64,000 nucleotides of DNA. Origin: Ephydatia muelleri. Taxonomy: Eukaryota; Porifera; Demospongiae; Spongillida; Spongillidae. The stretch spans positions 6,976,205-7,040,204 of the forward strand of contig JABACO010000005.1 of the NCBI GenBank assembly GCA_013339895.1. Reading direction: 5' to 3'. A model generated the notes under the pieces. It saw only the letters and a list, made by a program, of their open reading frames with translations. It was not told the origin of the DNA and did no database searches. Below, piece after piece: positions 58,869 through 64,000 of the stretch; within the stretch, counting starts at the first letter, position 1, and every line of letters begins with the position of its first letter. A program made the position numbers and the translations under genes.

Positions 58869-60893
58869 TGCATGCACACATCCACACACAAACACCCCTA
58901 CACCCACACACACACCCACACACACACCTTACCAATGGCTCCTGTTATTAGGCTGGATGTCGACCCAATCAGTCCAAACTGCGACTGCAGATACTTTGGT
59001 GCAAACAGCACCAACCCATTCAGAGCGAGGAAAGCTGTGGTGATGGCTCCCGTGGCAAACACCCAGGTGGCATTCCCCCCAAGATGCTTGAGGTGTCGGG
59101 GAAGCCCCTTTGCTATCTGCAACAGCGACTCGTCCTGGGATGACACCCCAGTCCCCGCCCCCTTGGCGACAACAGTAGCTGTCGATGCCCCCTTCTCCCG
59201 CTCCTTCCTGATGAGATGGCTGTCGTGCAGCGAACGCGGGAACAGGAAGAAAGGAACAGAGCAGACGAGATACAGGACGGCCGCGAGGAGGAAGCTCATC
59301 CACCACGCCCCCACCCACGTGGGGTCCTCCTCTGTCAGGTGGGTGCGTTGCCATGGCTCCACGTACACGGCGAGAAGCTCCCCACCCACCTCGTAGCCGA
59401 GGGCGGGTCCGACGATGGCCATGGTGTAGAAGAACCCGAGGTGGATGGAGACGTACTTGGGATGGACGATGTCGTCGACAAAGGAGGTGCCCAGAGTAAA
59501 GAGGGGCGTGGCTCCCACCCCGATCAGGAAGAAACCGAGTATGAACATGAAGTAGGCGATGGAGTTGCCCTCGGTGCAGGACTTGGAGAAGTGCTCACTC
59601 CCACAGAGCTCGGACCGGGTGTCGATCGACTGTCCTGTCTTGTACGGTCCCAGGACGAAGGCCGGGAGTGCGAACACGAGGCATCCTGCGGCCTGCACGA
59701 TGATCCCCGCCCCCAGCCACCTCGGCTTGTGGCCCTTGCCGCCAAAGTGGGTGACGAACACGACGCTCACGATCACGGCCACCTCGAATATGCTGAAGAA
59801 GACGCTGGAAGCCGTGCTGGACAGCTGGTAGCGCTTCTCGAGGGAGGTGATCACCACAGCAATGAATCCTTTTGTTTGTGGTGGAAGAGGAGAGGGTTGA
59901 TGGAGAGGGGGTCAAATGGGTGTGGCATGTGCACGCCATCGCATGCATACCGTTTATTACAACGTGCGAATGCATGCAGGTGTGCACAAACGTGTGTACC
60001 GTGCACACATGCATGCGGAGAAGATGGACACACCATTATTATGATTCATGAGCAGTTTGTTCTCTAACTCAGGGAGCTCCGAGAATTAAGCTGTGATTCT
60101 AAACATTAATCCAATTAAAAGTGAGATAGTTGTGAACACCCGTAATCAACACATAGTGATTTGACTACACCCACGATGCATGTCCCATATGATTGGTGCC
60201 TTTAGTTGAATTTAGTACACCATAGTGTAGTTCAATGTTTATGATTCCCAAGTTGCAACCTGTGTTATCTGATGGTGGTATGATCATAACCAATACTTTT
60301 CATGCATTAAGAATTAACCTTCACTCTCTACCACCTTTGTTCGTTACACTGCCAAAGCCTCCAACAACATTCAGCCAGCAGCCGAGATCATGAGGCCATA
60401 AGCACACTGGTACGCCCTATCGCAAATTGACCACTACCAATAGCACACATTGTAGTTCGGAGTCACGTGCCTATGTCTACCCATGTTACTCGCCATCACG
60501 TGCCTAGAGAATCTATATATCTGATACAACTAGATGCTCACCCCCCCCCCCCCCCCCCCCCCTTTCCCTCTCCCTTCCGCTATCTCTTCACGTGTCCACA
60601 CCTCCTCGCTGCGTTTCACGATCACGCTCCCACCGCGCACACACTCACTCACCGGTGGTCACGGCTCCCTCGATCAGACAGTACACACACAGGATGAACG
60701 TGAAGAACTTCTTCGTGGCGAACACCTGCAGACACTTGGGTCTGAACCTCCCGATCCCGCAGTAGTGCCTTGGCGGCGCCTGCAGGCCGGCTGATTCACC
60801 GTCCTCCTCGTCGCGAGCCTCGTCATCGATTAGCATCGTGTTGTCATGCTCGGATGAAAATTGATCGTCCGTACTGTCGCCCATCGTGTTCAA
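56401..60893 (-). CDS. SLCO/OATP organic anion transporter
   Basis: Six exons (60653-60893, 58933-59868, 58087-58276, 57610-57754, 57221-57426, 56401-56797), all with GT-AG borders and matching phases, give a 704-residue protein with no stop. The N-terminus (CGIGRFRPKCLQVFATKKFF ... YCLIEGAVTTG) is the typical OATP first helix. Exon 2 carries most of the first half (SLEKRYQLSSTASSVFFSIF, SFVDDIVHPKYVSIHLG). Exons 4-5 encode the extracellular Kazal-like Cys-rich loop (CACNSTNYEPVCGADDHTY, SPCRAGC, CSCIAYN). Exon 6 has CVSDDMRPLALGVQSMLFRL and PSPLIYGALFDTSC, then the last helices and a polar tail. Twelve membrane segments are expected. OATPs are sodium-independent plasma-membrane carriers of amphipathic anions such as bile-salt-like compounds, steroid conjugates and eicosanoids; the substrate here is unknown. 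I start at the first ATG (MNTMGDSTDDQ); the next Met, three codons later, is equally possible. Confidence 0.92.
58800..58927. repeat. CA microsatellite in SLCO intron 2
   Basis: (CA)n of about 65 bp followed by interrupted CA-rich sequence reaching to within a few bases of the exon 2 donor (58931-58932). On the minus strand it reads GTGTGT directly after the GTAAG donor, an unusual setting that offers many GT pairs next to the true site. Confidence 0.9.
60541..60562. repeat. Poly-C tract in SLCO intron 1
   Basis: 22-base C run about 90 bp from the exon 1 donor; reads as poly-G in the transcript. Confidence 0.95.
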
Positions 60894-61208
60894 GCTTGTC
60901 CCGGGTTTGTCGCCTTTCGTGGCGTGCTATCCAAACGGGGGGAAGAGGGTGGGTGGTATAACACAATGGGCGTGGCTGTTGGGTGGGTAACGTAATTCAT
61001 TGCCTTGGGTACAATCATCTCTGGTACGGTGTCGCTGCTTATTGTACAGTACAGGCGCGTATCCAGGATTTTATAGGGAGTGCTCCAACCCCAGTGTAAT
61101 TATTATGCAAAATCATTTTATTTTAGAAAGTAAATCACACTGAAACTATTGTTGATATACGGCAAATGATTACAGTCTTAAGTGCCATCTTATCGCATAG
61201 GCCAACGA

Positions 61209-61260
61209 GTCTCATACCCAGACCACATTTACTTACGTAAACGTGGTCTGGGTACGAGAC
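61209..61260. repeat. Short foldback, 18-bp arms
   Basis: GTCTCATACCCAGACCAC and GTGGTCTGGGTACGAGAC form an inverted repeat with one mismatch around a 16-base spacer (ATTTACTTACGTAAAC), which itself contains the palindromic TTACGTAA. Confidence 0.9.
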
Positions 61261-62792
61261 CATGAGCCGACCGGCACACAGAATACTTAATCTAATAATC
61301 TTGTACAGTCTCTGAGACTAGTGAAAACGGAGAGGGTCTTGCATATGAAGCACTGCATAATCTCACTGAATCTTTTACATACACGTCTCTTCATCTGAAA
61401 TGGACGTACATGTGCTGCCGAATTAAAACAGACAGGAATCATAAATAGTTAAATAATGTCTATTACATTACCGACACGTGCAAGCTATAAACCTACATGC
61501 AATTACATACATAGGATCTTATCTCTGTTTCAGCGAAAAGAGACCTAACACGTAGATTATAAATTTTCCAGTACGCGCAATAGAAATGTAACACTTGCGT
61601 TGAAATGTATGGCTAATTAAAAATTCAGAGGCCTTACAACTCCATGACAGATACTCCAATTCTAAGTGCGTAAGAAGCAAGGTGTAGAGTATCAAAAAAA
61701 TTGAAATCTTGAAAAAATATGCGTTAGGTCCCTTTTCAGGGAAATGAACTGAAAGACAATGGCTATGCATTCCTCTAGTTGTTGAAATTTACGAGTGCTG
61801 GGGCACACAATTTTGCAGCAACTGACAAAAGGAAAATTGAAGACAATGATGCTATTTGTGATGAGCTTTAGATGGATTTGTGCAGTGTAACTGGTTGGGA
61901 ACAAAATTGCCACAGATTCATGTAGCTGCACCAAGTCATTTGCCATGTCAAACCTCTACGGCAAATTGAACCACAGTGAGCCACCTGACATCATTCATCA
62001 ACACTTCAATGTTGCATGTGTGTACTTCAGTATGCATTTGTATACAATCATAAAATATTTGATAATGAGAGATGCATGCATAAATAACATGTGCCACAAG
62101 CATGACTATCATAGTGGTGTCCATGTCACCAAGTACCCATATGCTGGTGTCTTCTACAAGGAGGGAAGATATACATCTTAATGAATGATGGTCACTCCCC
62201 CTTCATGATATCTGGCTCAACCCCCCCCCCCCCCCCCACACACACACACATTTACAGTAATGAGCCACTCCTCTTGAACAACAAAATACTCTACACATAT
62301 AGTATATAATGTGCTCTATTCTATCAATACAAATGGTCCACAGTTAGTTGCAAAGTTCTACTGTCACTGCCAGGGTAGCGATGATGGGAGTCAAAGAATT
62401 GAACAATCGAAGATACCCATGGCCACACAAAACTGTTCCAGGCAAAGGAGGGGATGGGGTGCAGGGTATGTAGATTCCCATATATGGGCATCATACATAG
62501 GCAAGCTTAGTAAATGACACTGTAGGTTGGAAGAGAAATGGTGCACACTCAAAACTTTTCCCTGTGTGCATTGGCAGGATGTGTCCATTGTGATCAGAAG
62601 CGCTGTTCCATTGTGACTGTGTATCCATGTTGTGCTTTGTCATACAATTATGTATGCTGCAGTGAGTTTAGTCTATGTCCAATCCCATCAGATAATTGAT
62701 GCTCTCTGACCCCCCCCCCCCCCCCCCCCCTCTAAATGTCTGCAGGCTGCACATGAGTGAAACAATTGTAAATAATTGTCTCTTATGCAACA

Positions 62793-62793
<1 letters not shown>

Positions 62794-62837
<44 letters not shown>
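62794..62837. repeat. Poly-C tract, 44 bases
   Basis: Longest homopolymer in the window. Another C21 tract lies only 63 bp to its left (62710-62730). Confidence 0.95.
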
Positions 62838-62838
<1 letters not shown>

Positions 62839-63048
62839 CACACTCTGAATGGATGGCAAGAGCATGCGAGAGTGCAGTGACATATATCCTTGAACCGAAT
62901 TACTAGAAATGTATTGCATTTCAGACACCAGTTCATTGACCACAAGCGCGGAGGAGGGTGAAGAGTTTGCACAGACATCACATGCATACACGCAACTGAT
63001 CCAGCTTCAAAAAAGCTAAAGCCATACCCACATAGACACAGACATAGA

Positions 63049-63065
63049 CACACACACACACACAT

Positions 63066-63148
<83 letters not shown>
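63049..63148. repeat. CA microsatellite
   Basis: About 100 bp of nearly perfect (CA)n, shortly beyond the donor site of the exon at 63216-63998 and so probably in its first intron. Confidence 0.95.
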
Positions 63149-63151
<3 letters not shown>

Positions 63152-63215
63152 AAACAGAAACCAGATCATTTCCAGAAACCTCCACGCACAAAATGCAGAA
63201 TACTAGTCCCTTTAC

Positions 63216-63998
63216 CTTCGTCTTCAAGGAACTCTCCTGTTCTCCATCAAACCCTCCATCAACCCTCAAGAGCAGTTCATCCAACAGCGTGACGTCAACC
63301 CCTTGACGCAACAGTGCCTCCCGATAAAACCTCCCGCACAGCTCCACCGTCCTCCTCCCCATGGTCACCCTCCTAACGGCCGCGTCCATCGCACCCATCA
63401 CCTCCATAGCCCCGGTGACAAAGAGGTTGGGTTCCCGCACGGAGGCGGGATCGCAGGCCAGCTGCAGCGAGGCCACGCTGTACGCCATCGAGCACAGCGC
63501 CGCATCCAGCGCCCTGTCGTCTCGAAGCAACCCTTTATCCCTGAGGAGGGAGAGGGGGCTGTCGTGGTTGGAGAGCGAGTCCAACCAGGCCGTGGTGCTG
63601 ACGTGCAGGGAGGCGGGTCTGCGCGGGTTGTAGTGCCTAGCGAGGGGTTCGAAGCGACCCACCACGACGGCGGGCGAATCGATTTCGTCCACGGAGTCGT
63701 GCTTCGCCCCTTTGAACACGATGCTCTGGTACTCGAACCACTGGAGGTCAGGTGCGAGGGGGGACGTGACCAAACCGAGGCGCCGCCCCTTCCCCTCGCA
63801 CCTGACGAGGAGGGTGGAGAGTGCGACAGAGCCCTGCCTACACTCGTCGAAGATTTTCCTCAACGGGAAATTGAAAGTTGGGGCCGAGGGGCGCGAAGGG
63901 GTGTGCTTCTTGACGGCGCGGGAAAGGAAGTAGGAGAAAGGCGAGTTTCCCAGGGCTTCCGCGACGTGGGAGGCCTCGTTTGCGGTGACAGCGCTCAT
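63216..63998 (-). CDS. First exon of unrecognised intracellular protein (partial)
   Basis: An open 261-codon exon from an ATG at 63998 (MSAVTANEASHVAEALGN) to a GTAAAG donor after the codons for SSLKTK. I do not recognise the family. Visible features: no signal peptide or membrane helix; a basic stretch near residue 30 (KKHTPSRP); a likely beta region (LVRCEGKGRRLGLVTS); RHYNPRRPASLHVSTTAWLD in the middle; and helical, Leu-rich C-terminal segments (VTLLDELLLRVDGGFDG). The exon is strongly G+C-rich compared with the repeat DNA beside it and uses C/G-ending codons like the SLCO and TMEM86-like genes, which supports a real host gene. The start is two bases from the window edge, so an upstream in-frame extension cannot be excluded. 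Confidence 0.6.
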
Positions 63999-64000
63999 GA

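Larger units (their letters stand above)
60894..63215. other. Intergenic/intronic, repeats only
   Basis: SLCO 5' flank with a GGGCGTGGC box near 60968. A hAT-like terminus (CAGGCGCGTATCCAGGATTT) lies at 61052 and a foldback at 61209-61260. A diverged copy of the dispersed TTGAAATGTATGGCTAATT repeat lies near 61580-61740. Poly-C tracts are at 62221-62237, 62710-62730 and 62794-62837, and a CA microsatellite at 63049-63148. The part nearest 63215 would be intron of the next gene. No coding exon recognised. Confidence 0.5.

Noticed and set aside
59216..60067. 283-codon plus-strand open frame
   Set aside because: Antisense shadow of SLCO exon 2; its composition follows from the codon bias of the real exon.

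Overview
The window looks like nuclear DNA from a marine invertebrate, most likely a sponge. The grounds are intron-containing genes with good GT-AG sites, many SRCR-domain exons, an aerolysin-like protein without a signal peptide, an SLCO transporter, a BEN-domain tail, and many DNA transposons (hAT, pogo, Ginger-like, TTAA- and TA-flanked elements). The sponge assignment is inference from this mixture; no ribosomal RNA or other phylogenetic marker is present. There are no bacterial features, CRISPR arrays or RNA genes that I can see.

Layout. 0.65-2.6 kb (-): dead hAT-like transposase. 2.8-16.2 kb: a family of SRCR exons. The best copy is a phase-consistent six-exon stretch on the minus strand (14334-14550, then 8239 down to 6816). 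Its 6.1-kb intron holds an antisense Ginger-type element (9.1-13.5 kb) with integrase, Ulp1-like protease and PHD finger, and that element is itself split by a TA-flanked 744-bp element. Two decayed SRCR copies lie on the plus strand at 14.9-16.2 and 42.3-43.5 kb, inside a 3.4-kb segmental duplication (14.9-18.4 and 42.3-45.6 kb) whose two copies differ by a 0.35-kb internal inversion. 18.5-24.6 kb: a hAT transposase cut by a 3.3-kb TTAA-flanked element filled with palindromic tandem repeats. 28.2-29.4 and 34.65-36.9 kb: satellite blocks. 30.1-32.4 kb (-): a second hAT. 37.6-38.8 kb (+): an aerolysin-like pore-forming protein gene with a TATA box and a 240-bp GTGTGC hexamer tract between promoter and start. 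40.3-41.7 kb: a retroelement scrap and the last two exons of a BEN-domain gene. 47.4-48.6 kb (-): dead pogo/Tigger-like transposase.

The right-hand third is more gene-like. 50.2-53.8 kb (-) is an eleven-exon gene whose N-terminal part resembles the RAG1 N-terminal zinc region (including a RING-like domain), joined to a second region that is not the RAG1 core; it carries about three frame disturbances. Divergent from it is a TMEM86/YhhN-like membrane protein (54.36-55.06 kb, +). Convergent with that one is an apparently intact six-exon SLCO/OATP organic-anion transporter (60.9-56.4 kb, -). At the right edge is the first exon of an unrecognised protein (63.2-64.0 kb, -).

The host genes seem unrelated in function; their order does not suggest a pathway. 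The main theme is nesting: elements inside elements inside introns, plus about ten very long poly-C/poly-G tracts and abundant CA/TG minisatellites.
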